Origin: Apus apus
Lineage: Eukaryota; Chordata; Aves; Apodiformes; Apodidae
DNA: 64,000 nucleotides
Direction: 5' to 3'
Assembly: GCF_020740795.1 (NCBI RefSeq)
Contig: NC_067285.1
Span: forward strand, 39,530,511 to 39,594,510
This document shows, one piece after another, positions 40,311 through 52,200 of this stretch. Numbering within the stretch: position 1 is the stretch's first letter; the number at the start of each line of letters is the position of its first letter. A program made the translations under genes and the position numbers. The notes below the pieces were generated by a model that was not told the origin of the DNA, ran no database searches, and saw only the letters and a program-made list of their open reading frames with translations.

Positions 40311-41680
40311 CCTCCTCCAGGAGCTCCCCCCACCCGGGGTGTCGGGGAGGTCCCGGGGCTGCAGGAGAAGCGGGACAACCCCGAGAGGAGCCCGGAGCAC
40401 CGTTGCAGCCCCCAGGACCAGCCCCGATGAGGCAGCCCAGCATCTCCCCCCCCCGCCGCCCTCGGCCCGACGGCGGCCCCACTAGATGGCGATGGCTGCC
40501 CGGCCCCCGCGGCCCCGACTGGCATCCCGGGAGGAAACCCCCAAGATCTCCCCCCGCCTCCCTCCAGCAGGGAGCCACAGGGATGTTGTTACCTTTGAGG
40601 AAAACCTCCGGAGGGGTAATTAAGGCCTCGCCCCCGCCAGTCATTGCAACCCGGTGGAGGAGCCGGGCGTGGTCCTGCCCGACTGCCCCCCCAGCCCTGG
40701 GCAGAGCACGCCCTGTAGAGCCCGGGGGCTGTTGCCCTCAGGGTTCCGGGTGCCAGGCCGGGCTTTCGAGGGCAAGGGTGCTGATGGAGGGGCCAGCATC
40801 GGGGGGAAGCCGCGGGGAGTAATTCCCCGCGGGAAGTAATTCCCCGCGGGAATTACTCTCCCCACCCCCGTCGGGGGAGAGTGACCTGAACCGAAAATGT
40901 ACTGGATGGGGTGAAACCTCCAGATTCTGGCCGTCGGGTGGATACCAGGGCCCGAGCTGTGATCTCCTGACAGGTGAGAGGGCTGGTCAGCAGCCTCAGC
41001 TCTGCTCTGAAAGAGACAAGAAGGCTCAGGAGTTTGGAAGCATATTCTGTCCGAAGCTCCAAGACGGCTTTGCCCAGAGCTGCAGGGGCTTGGAAGGAGC
41101 TCTAGGTGCTTGATGGCAAACCCCAAAAGACACACAGCAGACACTGGGGGTGCCCGGAGCTCTGTTTGCACGACGCTGCGAGACTCCCACGCTCTGCCTG
41201 GTGCTCCTGCCTCACATCCCTCCTCCTCTGGGATATTTTCCCTTCCAGGGACCCGCCGAGCCACTCAGCCCTGTGACATCCAGCCCCCAGCAGAGCCAGG
41301 CGTGGAAAAGGCTTTTCCAACGTGTCACCGAGCTGCTGTGTCACCCTGGTGCACCAAAACACATCGTTCTGACACCAAATGCACCTGCTGCAGGTACTGC
41401 CTGTGGGACCAGGCTGTCCCCCAGCCCCAGGGAACACCCCTCTTTCCTGAGCCCTCCCATCTGTCCCTGGCTCTGGTGCCATCACCACAATAAACCACCT
41501 GGGGCAGAGGGGACCCACCACTGCCCCCCAGGTACTCCCTGCCCCAGGACACCTCCTGGGGGCTCTTCTTGGCGCTGTCACCCCAGGTCCTGTGTGACCT
41601 CCGGGGGTCCTGCTCATGGTCAGGGCCCAGAGTCTGTGAGCCAGGGACCTTGGTGAGGGGGGGGGACAATAAAGGCTCTT
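40311..41680. other. Intergenic region with a small CpG-rich block
   Basis: CpG-rich at about 40330-40870, including the near-palindrome at 40811-40864, then ordinary GC-rich sequence. No gene recognised. Confidence 0.5.
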
Positions 41681-41689
41681 GGGAGGGGG

Positions 41690-42256
<567 letters not shown>

Positions 42257-42429
42257 GGGGTGAAACCAAGGATGAACCGATGGAAGGACGGAGGGATGTA
42301 CGAGAGGCCGAAGTAAGAAAGCAAGAGGAGAGGAAACAGGTGGGTCTGTCTCCTCCCGCCCCGGGGCCGCCCCGCTCCCACCGCCCCGACGTCGAGTAAC
42401 GTCCAGGTGCTTTGAAGAAAATAAAGTCA

Positions 42430-42435
42430 TTTATT
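42430..42435 (-). terminator. PRDM8: Candidate PRDM8 polyadenylation signal
   Basis: AATAAA on the minus strand, about 713 bases after the PRDM8 stop and about 180 bases before the purine tract. It would give a 3' UTR of about 0.7 kb. Confidence 0.6.
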
Positions 42436-43147
42436 GTCAAAGCATCCAACATACTCAGATAAACTATAAAGTTTAATAAATCTTCTCGAGAAGGGGAGGA
42501 AAAATAAAAAACAACGACAAAAAAAAAAAACAAACAACAAACAAACAAACAAAAAAAACCCAACAAACCAAAACCCAAATCGAAAAGGAAAAGTAACACG
42601 GAACTACCGAGACTCCATTTCACGGGCACCAAGTGACACTCTGTAGTAAAAGGGAGGCGAGCGGAGGGGGCCGGGCGGGCGGGAGGAGCCCGGTGCATGC
42701 AGGACCCCTGCCCAGCGCCCCCGCCGCGCTCCTCCCGCCTTTAGCTTTATATCTAAAATAAAAATTTACCCTGACATATAATTATTATTACATCTAAACC
42801 ATAAGTGCTTAATAATTTAAGTAGAAACGTATGACAAATGCATCAATATGTTGCAATATATGACATTTTTAAAAATGTAATTTTTTTTTTAAGTCATTTG
42901 CTTTTTTCCTTTTTTTTTTTTTTTTCCCCTCCCCACCCCGGTGCTATTTTTTTTTTAATTTATTTTTTTAATTACTGCTTTTTACCTCTTCTTCTTCTCC
43001 TCTTCTCCCCCGCTGCCCTCCCCGCCCCTTCCCCGGAAAGTGAAAATGCGTGCATCGAAAGGACAGGGAAAAAAGCGGCGGGTGGGCTCTCCCCTCCGCG
43101 GGGGGGGGGGTGTGCGGGACGGGGCGAGATGGGGGGGGGGGTCCCCG
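42436..43147 (-). other. PRDM8 3' UTR (probable)
   Basis: AT-rich with several A/T homopolymers on the transcript side of the PRDM8 stop and no coding potential. Confidence 0.65.
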
Positions 43148-44541
43148 CTAATTGTGCGAGGTCATGTGGCGGGAGAGGTGGTGGCGCTCGCGGAAGGACT
43201 CGTTGCAGATGGGGCACTTGAGCTTCTCCTCGCGGCGTCGCTTGACGAGGGGCTCCAGCGCGTACTCCTTCTTGTGGTGGGAGCGCATGTGGTAGACCAG
43301 GTCCGAGGTCATGCGGAACGAGGCGTTGCACTTGGCGCACCAGTTCTGGGCCGGCAGGCACAGCGAGGTGAACGACGGCGGCAGCAGCGTCAGCGCCGAC
43401 GGCAACTGCAGCTGCAGCGGCCCCGCCGCCACCGCCGAGCTCTTGGGCCAGAAAGCGGTGGCGTAGAGGAAGGGGCTCTGCTTGGGCAGACCCCCTCCGC
43501 CGCCGCCTCCCCCTCCGCCGCCGCCGCCGCCCCCGCCCGCCGCTTCCCCGCCGCCCGGCAGCTTGACGGCCAGTGCCTCGGCGGCGAAGAGGCGGGCGGG
43601 GGCGGCGGCGCCGTCGGGGCAGGGTTCGCCCAGCCCGCCCAGCTTCTGGCCCAGCACCAGCTGGGGGACGTGGGTGAAGGAGCGCGCGGGCTGGGAGAAG
43701 GCGCTTTTCCGCTCCTCCGCCCCGCCGCCTGGACCACCCCCCAGCTGCGGGACGCTGGTGAAGGCGCTGCCCCGCGCCGGGCTGCCCCCCTCCAGGCGGG
43801 CGGCCAGAGGTCCCCCCGGGCCGCCTCGGGAGCACAGCCCCGGTTCCCCGCCGCCCGCCCCCGGGGCAGCGGGGGAAGATCGCTCCTGGCCATCCTCCGA
43901 GCCGGGGCCGCCGTCGGGCTCGGGGCCGCGGGCCGCCTTCTTCACCTCCACGAAGGCGCTGCGTTTGGCCTCCCCCGTCTCCGGGCTGGGCGGCCCGAAG
44001 AGGCGGCCGCCCTCCTCCAAACCGCAGTAGGAGCCGGCTGCCCGGTACTGCTGCTGAGGGGCACACACCGGCTCCTCCTTGGGCACCGAGGGCAGCCCCG
44101 GCCGCTCCGCCGGGAAACGGCCCCTCGCCGCCGCCCCGGGGCCCCGCTCCTCTTCCTCGGGGTACCGCCGCTTGCCGTTCCCGGCCGCCGCCTCCGGGCC
44201 GCCCTCGGGGGGAGCCGGCCGTCCCGGGGACCCGCCGTGGCCGCCGCGGGAGTTTTCCAGCTCCCGCGCCAGGTTGTGGAAGTCCGTGGAGGGCTTGCTG
44301 CTGGCGGCGGGGCTGCCGCCGTCGGCCCCGGGAAAGGGGTGATGGAGCGGCCCTCCGGGCTTGCAGTACTTGCCGGGCTCCTGCTCTTTGCCGGCGCCGT
44401 CCTTGCCGCCGGGGGTCTCGGCGGCGGGGCCGGTGTCCGGGCCGTGCAGCCTCTTGGGGCAGCGGAACCGGAGGTGGGCAGCGAAGGGCAGCTCGAACTG
44501 GAAGCGCTGGCTGCACTCGGGACAGGCGAAGGGCGGCGAGC
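43148..44541 (-). CDS. PRDM8: PRDM8 last coding exon
   Basis: The acceptor GCCGCAG precedes 44541; TAG is the complement of 43148-43150. It encodes all three zinc fingers and the low-complexity linker. Very high GC (third positions almost all G or C), with Gly, Pro and Ala codon runs. Confidence 0.96.
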
Positions 44542-45455
44542 CTGCGGCCGGGCACGGCACACGCGGGGGGGGGACACACACACAGAGACCGGTACACCGT
44601 CAGCCGGGGCCGGTCGGCGGGGCTTCCCCGCGGGATTAAGGGAGAAGGGATGAGGGGTACCGACGCCGGCCGCCTTCCCCCATCCCCCTTGTGCGGGGGT
44701 CCCCCTCCGAGCCTCCCCCCGCCACGGCGGCCCCCGGTCACCCGCGGCGGCAGGAAGGGGCGCGGGGCACCCACCGTTGCTGCGGGCGGGGGCCCGGGCG
44801 GGGCTGAGCAGCAGCAGCTCCGTCAGCTCCTTGCCGTACCACACCAGCAGCTCCTCGTCCTTGGCGATGCGGCGCAGGGAGCGGTAGAAGAGCTGCCCGC
44901 TCTTGATGTAGGCCTCCAGGTTCTGCTCCTCCCGCTCCCGCGCCGACTGCACCAGCCGCAGCCACATCAGCCCTTCCGACGAGCCATTGGCCGCCGACGT
45001 GTCCACCTGCAAACGCCGCTTTCGTCAACGCGCACGGACAGACGGAGGGACTGACCGACCGACGGGACGGGGCCGGGTAGCCGGCCGGAGCGGCGGGGGA
45101 GCGGCTCTGCCCTCGCCGGCGGCGGGGGGAGCATCCCGGCAGCGGAGGGTCCGCATCCCGGCGGGGCTGCGCTCGGGCACCGGCCGTCGGGGCGTGCGGG
45201 GCGGGCGGCTGGTCGCGGCGTTTGAGCAGCTCTTACCCGGAATATGTAGGGGACGGTGCGCTTGTCGGTGGACTTGAGGGCAATGAAGGCAATGCTGTCG
45301 TAGAGGGACGTGTGGCTCAGGACGCAGGGGCCGAAAATGGCATTTTCCGGGATGTCGCAGGTGGTGTAAACGCTGGTGAAAATGTCAGTCAAGCACTGCT
45401 GGACCGTCTTGGCGTCCCCGTCCCATATTCCTCTCTGGACGCCGGCGTCCTCCAT
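43148..45455 (-). CDS. PRDM8: PR domain zinc finger protein 8, complete coding region
   Basis: PRDM8 is a nuclear transcriptional repressor of neural and retinal development that works with BHLHB5 and has been linked to H3K9 methylation. Coding exons are 45455-45237, 45006-44775 and 44541-43148, 614 codons plus TAG. Mammalian PRDM8 is about 690 residues; the difference is in low-complexity linkers. Residues 1 to about 140 form the PR/SET domain (GIWDGDAKTVQQCLTDIF, NAIFGPCVLSHTSLYDSIAF, DEELLVWYGKELTELLLL). A C2HC-type finger follows at 157-178 (CPEC...HLRFRC). A long Pro/Gly/Ala-rich linker holds a poly-Gly run and conserved blocks such as PSTDFHNLARELENSRGG and SPETGEAKRSAFVEVKKAAR. Two C-terminal C2H2 fingers lie at 550-573 (C552, C555, H568, H572) and 591-614 (C593, C596, H609, H613), joined by KRRREEK. 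The ATG sits 2 nt after a good acceptor, so noncoding 5' exons exist upstream. Confidence 0.96.
44775..45006 (-). CDS. PRDM8: PRDM8 middle coding exon
   Basis: 232 nt. The acceptor TTTGCAG precedes 45006 and the donor GTGGGT follows 44775. It encodes VDTSAANGSSEGLMWLRLVQ through KELTELLLLSPARAPARSN, the second half of the PR domain, plus the first base of a split glycine codon. Confidence 0.95.
45237..45455 (-). CDS. PRDM8: PRDM8 coding exon with start codon
   Basis: 73 codons from MEDAGVQRGIWDGD to VPYIFR. The acceptor CCGCAG stands just upstream of GCATGG and the donor GTAAGA follows 45237. Phase 0. Confidence 0.95.
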
Positions 45456-45519
45456 GCCTGCGGGCGGAGAGAGGGGCAGAGCGGAGGCGTTACAGCCGCG
45501 CTGCGCGGAGATGCGGCCG

Positions 45520-45735
45520 CGACCCGCCGGAGAAGACAAAATTGAAAAAAAAAAAACACCACTGTTACAAAAAAAAACCAAAAAAACCCACAAAACAAAC
45601 AACAACAAAAAACCCCAACCACAAACAAACGAGCAAACAAACAAACAAAAAAAAAGAGGCAGGCGAGCACTTTCACAGGTCTGGGGGGAAAAAAAATAAA
45701 AAAATAAAAAAAAACAAGAAGGAGAGGAGCTCGGC
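45520..45735. repeat. A-rich low-complexity stretch in a PRDM8 5' intron
   Basis: A homopolymers broken by C, with AACAAACA runs on the plus strand, about 65 bases upstream of the first coding exon's acceptor on the transcript side. Confidence 0.8.
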
Positions 45736-45739
45736 GAGC

Positions 45740-47930
45740 GGGGGCCGAGGTGCGGGAGGGCTGTGGCGATGATTTATTTATCAGCGAGCCCGGCTGCGAG
45801 CGCGGCGGGAGCCAGCACCGGGCGGGGGGGATCCCAGCGGCCGGATCCGCTGCCGAGCAGCAGCCGGACAAAAAGGGATCAGCTGCTGCCCCCGACCCAG
45901 GCGGGAGAGGGGGTCCCGGCTGGTCCCCCCCCCCCCTCACACACTCTTCTCCGGGCTCCGGGGACCCTGAGAGAGAGAAGCCGGGCCCCTCTCCGGGCTG
46001 TGACAGGGAAGCAGAGCGAATGGGTTTCAAGTGGCTTGTCATTGTCGCTGATTGCATGTCAGCTCACCTCCCGCTCCGCTCGACAAGAGGGAACGTATGT
46101 CTGCTCATTACCATAATCCAGCACTTTCCCTCCGAGACTTTAATTAAAAGCAGCAAGCAGAGGTAATTATTATTATTATTTATTTTTTCACCTCGACACG
46201 CTTATTTCTGGAGGAGGGTGAGCCCCGGCTCCCGTGCGGTGCGAGGGGACGGATGCAGGCGAGGCGGGCACCGAGAGGGCAGCGGGACGGCAGCCGAGGA
46301 AGGAGCTGCTCGCCGGGCTTGCGGTGCCCTTGCCCTTCCCCACCCCATTCGTGTGAGGCTGCCTTCCCCCCCCCCCCACCCCCATCTGCCATCGACATCA
46401 CGCCTTGGGGGTTCGCTGGGGAATCAATCCCCGTGTCTCTCCGGGGCGCCTATTTACACCCGAAGCTGCTCGCACCGGGCACGGCCCCGCCGAGACGCCT
46501 TTCCCCGCCGCTTTCGGGAGACAAACAAGGGTCCCCGGCATCCCCAGGGACTTCGCCACCCAGAGTGGCGGGGGGTCCCGTCCCCGCCCCCCCCCTGAAC
46601 GGGGGCCGCGGGGAGGGCTCGTTGGCTGCTTCCCCGCCGCCCTCCTCGTTCCGGCGCTGCCTGGCGCATCCCTTCCCCGAAGGGATTATTTCTCCAAACG
46701 AAACAAACAGCGGCGAGCGACCCTCGCCAAACTTTCCACCTGCCCTCGCCGGGCCCCGCAAGGTTCCCCGTGGCCCCGCATCTCCCCTTGTCGCCGGGTC
46801 CCCCTTAACCCCGCGGCGCTGCCTCTTCCCGGCCGCCTTTTGTCCGGGCCGGGCGGCGCCGGGGCCGCTGCCGGAGCCTCCGTTACCGGGCATCTCCTCC
46901 CGGGCAGGGCCGCCGCGCCCCGGTACGACCACCCCCCGGCATTGTTCCCTCCCCTATGGGGTTCCCCCCCCCCCCCAACAGGCTGGGCGCTGGGGCCGGC
47001 GGCGGAGGCGCGGGGGGGATGGCGGGTACTCACCAGGGAGAGGGCGAATATAATCCTCCTGCCCCGGCAAGTGGCACAAAGGCGGGTTCCTGCCTCCGCT
47101 GTCCCCGGCGCTATTGTATCAGTGCCGCCCCATGGCCGGGGCCGGGCGGCGGCCGGGAGCGGGCGGGCGAGGCGGGGGAGGCGGCCGGGGAGGCGAGCGG
47201 TGCGGACGGACCCAATGCAGTGAGTGACTGGCACACAAGACACACACTTTTTGTTTGCTGCACATAATCTACCCAATGACGCGTGACAGCCCACGTCCCC
47301 TCCTTTTAACCCCTTCGGGGGCTGCCCGCTCCCTGCCCGCCCGCCCGCCCCGCTCCTCACCTGGCCCCGCCGCCACCGGGCACCTGCGGGGGGGGGGGGG
47401 GCGGGGGGGGAGGGGACGGGGGTCAACCCCCCACCCACCCTTTCCCGTTGGTTTGGGGGTCTCCGCTACCCGGCGGGCGGTGCGGGGCAGGGAGCCGTGG
47501 GGAGGGGAGGGCTCGACGGCCGCAACACCCGGAGGCCGGCATCCCGATGGCCGTCTTCCCGCTCTGTCTCTCACCTGCTGGGCAGCGGAGAAGGCTCAGA
47601 TGCGCGGATTAAAACAACAAAAAAAATCCCCTATCGCCGGGATAAAAGCAGGCAGGGATGACCGCGAGGAGAGGGATTAACTAGAGCTGCCGGCGGCCGA
47701 GGCGGGGAAGGCGCCCGACGGAGCCTCGACGTGCGGCCGGGCAGAGGAGGCGGGCGGCTCCGGGGGGTCCCACCGGAGCCTTCCCCGGGGCCGGTGTTCC
47801 CCCCCCAAGGGGGGCTTTCCCTCCCCCGCACACCTCGCCTGTCCCGGGACGCGGAGCAACGCGCGGGCTCGCATCCCCGCGCCCGCGGGACTCTCGCGTT
47901 GACGGACACGCGCGTAGATTCGGGAAGGAA
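45740..47930 (-). promoter_or_regulatory. PRDM8: PRDM8 CpG-island promoter and noncoding 5' exons
   Basis: Dense CpG sequence upstream of the first coding exon. A strong minus-strand donor, CTG then GTGAGT, ends a putative exon at 47034. Inverted CCAAT boxes (ATTGG on the minus strand) lie near 47211 and 47272, which places a likely start of transcription around 47100-47200. Other donor-like sites occur at 47575 (CAG/GTGAGA) and 46071 (GAG/GTGAGC), so alternative first exons are possible. No TATA box stands out. Confidence 0.6.
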
Positions 47931-48600
47931 AAGTATCCGCCGATGCTCTGAGCCTAAATGAGGGGTTTACCGCGCGGGGAAGTGTTCAGCGGGTCCTCCC
48001 TACGGCCGTCATTTTCGAATACCACACGCATTTTATTATTATTTTTTTTTAATTAAAAATACAATTTAACCCCCCTAAACTAAACAAAAGAAGAGACAAA
48101 GCGATTTCCCAGAGGCGAAGGGAGCGTTGTTTGCAATCAGAGAGTGGGCTGATGTTTGGCTTATCCTCTACATAATTACGATTTTCCTTTGCATTAGGAT
48201 TAACCGCCGCACATAATGTGCTTTCAAGATTTATTTTATTAATTCGACAAAACCCAGCATCTCCCAAAACACTAAAAATATGGGAGTCCGTAAAAATTTG
48301 GATCTCAGTTCCTGCTTCAAAGAGGGTTGGTTTTTTTTTTCCCCTTTTACTGTTTTTTTTTTTTTTTTCCTTTTTACATTTTTTTTAATGCTGCAGCTCT
48401 CGCTGTGTGATATAAATTGTCCGAATGACTGTAATAGAGGGGAAAGAACAACCTGTGCGTTATTTTTGCTCACGAGAATTTTAAGGGGCACCAACGCTAC
48501 GTGAACTATCTGGAAATCGCTTCGACATTATCTCCGCTACCGAAATTCCCCGGTGCTAAGAAGGACCGAGGCGGCATTTATTGAGCGTTTATTCAGCCTC
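47931..48600. other. AT-rich unique block between two CpG islands
   Basis: Sharp drop in GC. It contains CATAATTACG, TTATTAATTC and TTGCATTAGGATTAACC, which resemble homeodomain and POU sites. It has the look of a conserved regulatory element, but conservation could not be tested. Confidence 0.4.
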
Positions 48601-49640
48601 GGATGCTGCCGTCAAAGCGAATCCCAGGCAACGGCGTCGCCTCAGCCCCGCAGAACATCACTTCTATGTGCACGGACTCTTTCCTTTTAAGTTCCCTCTG
48701 CCAAGCGCCAGGGCCGGGGAGAACCCACAGGACTTCCCCGCCTCCCCCGGGACCCCGAGCAGCCCCGGGGCCGATGTCCCAAACGCTGGAATCCCGTCCA
48801 GCAGCGCAGGCGACAGAGAAGTCGGTGGGTCTGGGAAGCAGCTGCTCCTCGAAACTCAGCGAAAACGTGCACCGGGATTTTGTTGTTCTGTTGTTGTTGG
48901 GTTGTTTGGGGTTTTTTTTTTTTTTGGGGTGGGGGAAAGGTGAAGGTGAACCCGGGCCCCATCCGGCTCCAGCCCCAGGTGGGGCGAGGGGGTCCTGGCC
49001 CTGCCCGGGGAGTGGGAAACTTCCTGGCGAGGCCTCCAGGGGCTCCGCGGGTGCCCGGCCGGTCCCGGGAAACCACCTACAAAATAACCCCTTTTATAAA
49101 GGCATTTCACGTAAGTCTGCTCTTCCAGAACACCTCTCGCTGAGAGCCAAGGGCTGAGGAGCCTTCAGACCCTTCCAGCCCCGCCAAAAGCGCAGCCCAG
49201 GCCCCGCAGCACCCGGCACCCCCCCGACGGCACCAACCCCTGCCCACAACCCGGGAACGGGGAATTCCCGGCAGTGACCGGCGCGGAGCTGGACTCGAAG
49301 AGGCCGGGAAGACCGGCCCCAATTCTAGGGACACGGGGGGACTGGCGACCGTCCAGCCCCGGGGGAGGGAACGGCCCCAGCTCTGCTGCTCCCCGGCTGG
49401 AAGCCCGATGGGGAGGTGTGGGGGCTGCAGGGGCCGGCGCGGGGGTGATGCTTGGCCACCACTATCGATTAACCTCTCGGAGGGAAGTGCCCCTTTTCTG
49501 CCCGCGAGGAGTTCCCATGGGGATGGCTTCAAAGGGCAGCGGATCTTTCTCCCCGGGAACGTCGGGGCACTTTTCCCTGCCCTTCTCTTTCCTCCCCGGA
49601 TCTTTCCGAGGGGGGAAAGGGGCAGGTGAGGCTGCAGGAC
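48601..49640. other. CpG-rich block upstream of PRDM8
   Basis: CpG-rich with T11/G runs near 48910. No recognised exon. Possibly the outer part of the PRDM8 CpG-island cluster. Confidence 0.45.
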
Positions 49641-52200
49641 CCGCCCTCAGAAACACTCCTGCACCCCTTGGGAAAAGCTGCCTTCGAGTTGTGCCACTCG
49701 GCAGGCCTACAGAGGTAGGGTTACTCCTCTGAGGAGACACACACAGGCAGCCAGGAGTCAGGTCCCAGGGGACTCTACGTAAAGTCCCCCGGGGAAATAA
49801 GATCGCTGAGAAAACAGGCGAGTTCCCAGAAGCACACAAGCCCAGCCACCGTCAGGCAGGTTGTGTCAGGGGACTGTGGGGAGGTGGGATGCCCAAAGCT
49901 GCTTCTCTCCCCTCTCTGCCTGCTGCTGCCAGTGGCAGGGCTGGCACAGAGGAGCACGGAGGTGGAAGGGAAAAGTGACTCAAACGGCGGAGCCACAGAG
50001 CTTTCCTGGTGCTTGGAGAAATGCGGTCAGAATGGTCCCGGTCCCCTGAGGCAAACACAACAGCAGCCAGGCCTCTCTAGTGGAAATATATTGGGGCCTC
50101 AGCTGAATGACAAGTGTTCCTTTCTGCGTGTAGCTGTGACCAGGTTGATGCCTTTCCTGGGGGGGGGGTCCCGTGCCAGGGCCCGGCTGCTGCAGACCAG
50201 CAGCACAGTGCAGCAGTGGCCCTCCCACCAGTCGTCTTCCCAAGCAAGCACAGGGATCCTCCTGGGACCCCACAGCCTCACAGTCAGCCCTTACCCCATC
50301 ACCAGTCCCTGGCCAGGGCCAAGGCATGCCAGCAACACCTGTCCCCTCTCATTTCCAGCTCAGCTCTCAAGCCTGTGGCCTCCATCCCTTCCTACTTCCA
50401 CTGACCCTTCAGCCCATCTCCCTGGTACTTGCAGCAGTGCCTGAGACACCCGGGTTGAAGTCACCACCAAGTTGCAAAACATAAAGTCCTCTTCTGCCAG
50501 ACACCAGCTTGGGCTGTGGTTCATCCCAAGAGGGAGCAAACACTCTTGCTCCACCTGGAGCCTCAGGCAGCCACAGTGGGACTCAGCATCCATTCCCTAC
50601 CTGTTCCCTCACAACTCAGAGATGCCATAAACACCTCAGCTATTTCTTCAGCCCCTGATGATGCTTGCACTTCTCCTGCACTTCTTTCTGAGCAAACACA
50701 GAAACTAACAAGAAATATCAATTGGTATAATCACCAAAGAACCACAGAAATATTTTTATAACTGACCAGAAAACAGACCACTGAATGCAATGCAGGGTGG
50801 TTGCTCTACATGGTTAATATATAGCCCCAAATCACTTCTGAGTTTCTATCTTAAAATCAGTTTTCTCAGCCACAGCTTTCTGTTTCTCCTCCTTACTTGA
50901 CCTGAGAGTAGCACCAAGGTTTGAAACCTGGCAAGCTTTTTTTTAGCTTTCTTAAAGTGTTTAACAGCCTGATGAGGATGTTATGGGCTGTACAGGACGG
51001 GAAAGGGAGAGACGTGGAAGAACCTCTCTGGGACTGAAATCTCCTTCTGCCTCCTGTATGTCCTTGGACCTTTCTGTCTCTGTGTGACCGCCAGTGTCCC
51101 TGGCTAGAGCCAGAGCCCACCTCTCTGCAGGGTCATCCTCCAGCTCGGGTGTGAGGCAATGCAGAAACCAAGCATCTGTGGCCAACAGGCTGTGGCCAAT
51201 GGTCAGGGCTGAGCTTCTTGGGGGGCAACCAGGAGGCAGTGCAGAGAGCTGCTCCAGGGGGGTATGGTCCCCCAGCCCTCAGCCTGGGTGCAGTGGGGTC
51301 AGGGAGTGTTGTGCTCCCTCTGCTTTGAGTGATCTGTGCAGCCCAGCCTGGTCTGGCATCTCCCTGGTGGCCGAGGTTGTCACACAGAACCCCCCAGCAG
51401 GACCCTGGGTGGCTGCTTTCTAGGTTGCTGATGGGCAAGGCTGGGCAGGAGCTGATTGCCCAGCACATTCCCATGAGGTGGATGACACCCACATCTGGGG
51501 ATGGTCTTTTCCCTTTCCACACAGCCTGTGGGGCTGCAAAGGCCTCTGCTGCTCCAGGGAGTGACAGTATCTAAAGTTTGCAGAGGTTTGTTAAACCCTG
51601 GCAGGGAGGGGGTGGGGAGAGCAGTGAAAGGATGGACAGACAGAGGGGGAGGAAAGAAAAAAAAGAAAGATGCAGAGGATTTCAGCTCCAGCTCTGCCAC
51701 AGTGACTTGACATGGAGTGTGTGAAGGAGCTTGAAACTTAAAAAGATTTATTTTCTCTAGTCATAAATCTCATCCCGTTGTTCCTCTGACCAACCAAGCA
51801 TGATAAAGTCCTTTTCCATAAAGTATTCAGTATTAAAGCCACAAAGCTCACCCAATCAGTAGCCATCTGCTTCTCCCATAACTGCTGCTCCAGAAGCAGG
51901 GAAAAGCAGCCAGAAGAGAAAGGGCACCACTGTTACAGCTCCGGGACAAATGAGGAGGCGCTGAATAGCAGTTGAAACCTTTGGTTTGCCTGTATATCTG
52001 TATCTATAGAGACAGAGGAAGAAAGGAAGCATTATATTGATACAACAATTGTAAAACAAAAAAAGGAAGAGGCATCTAAAGGGCAATAGAGCCGGCATCA
52101 GAGGGCCCCACGTTAAAAAAAAAAAAAAAAAAAGGGATGCTAACAGATTTATAGAAACCTTTGATTGGTTTTCAATCGAAGGATAAAGAGACCGGGGGGA
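49641..52200. other. Intergenic, no gene recognised
   Basis: Ordinary sequence with no repeat family, exon or RNA gene identified; an A19 run lies near 52115. Confidence 0.5.

Noticed and set aside
43040-44653. A 537-codon plus-strand frame and a 600-codon alternative minus frame across PRDM8
   Set aside because: Antisense and off-frame shadows of the GC-rich PRDM8 exon. The true frame is fixed by zinc-finger motifs and splice sites.
46253-47438. Frames of 250-272 codons in the PRDM8 promoter island
   Set aside because: No homology recognised; stop-poor because of very high GC.
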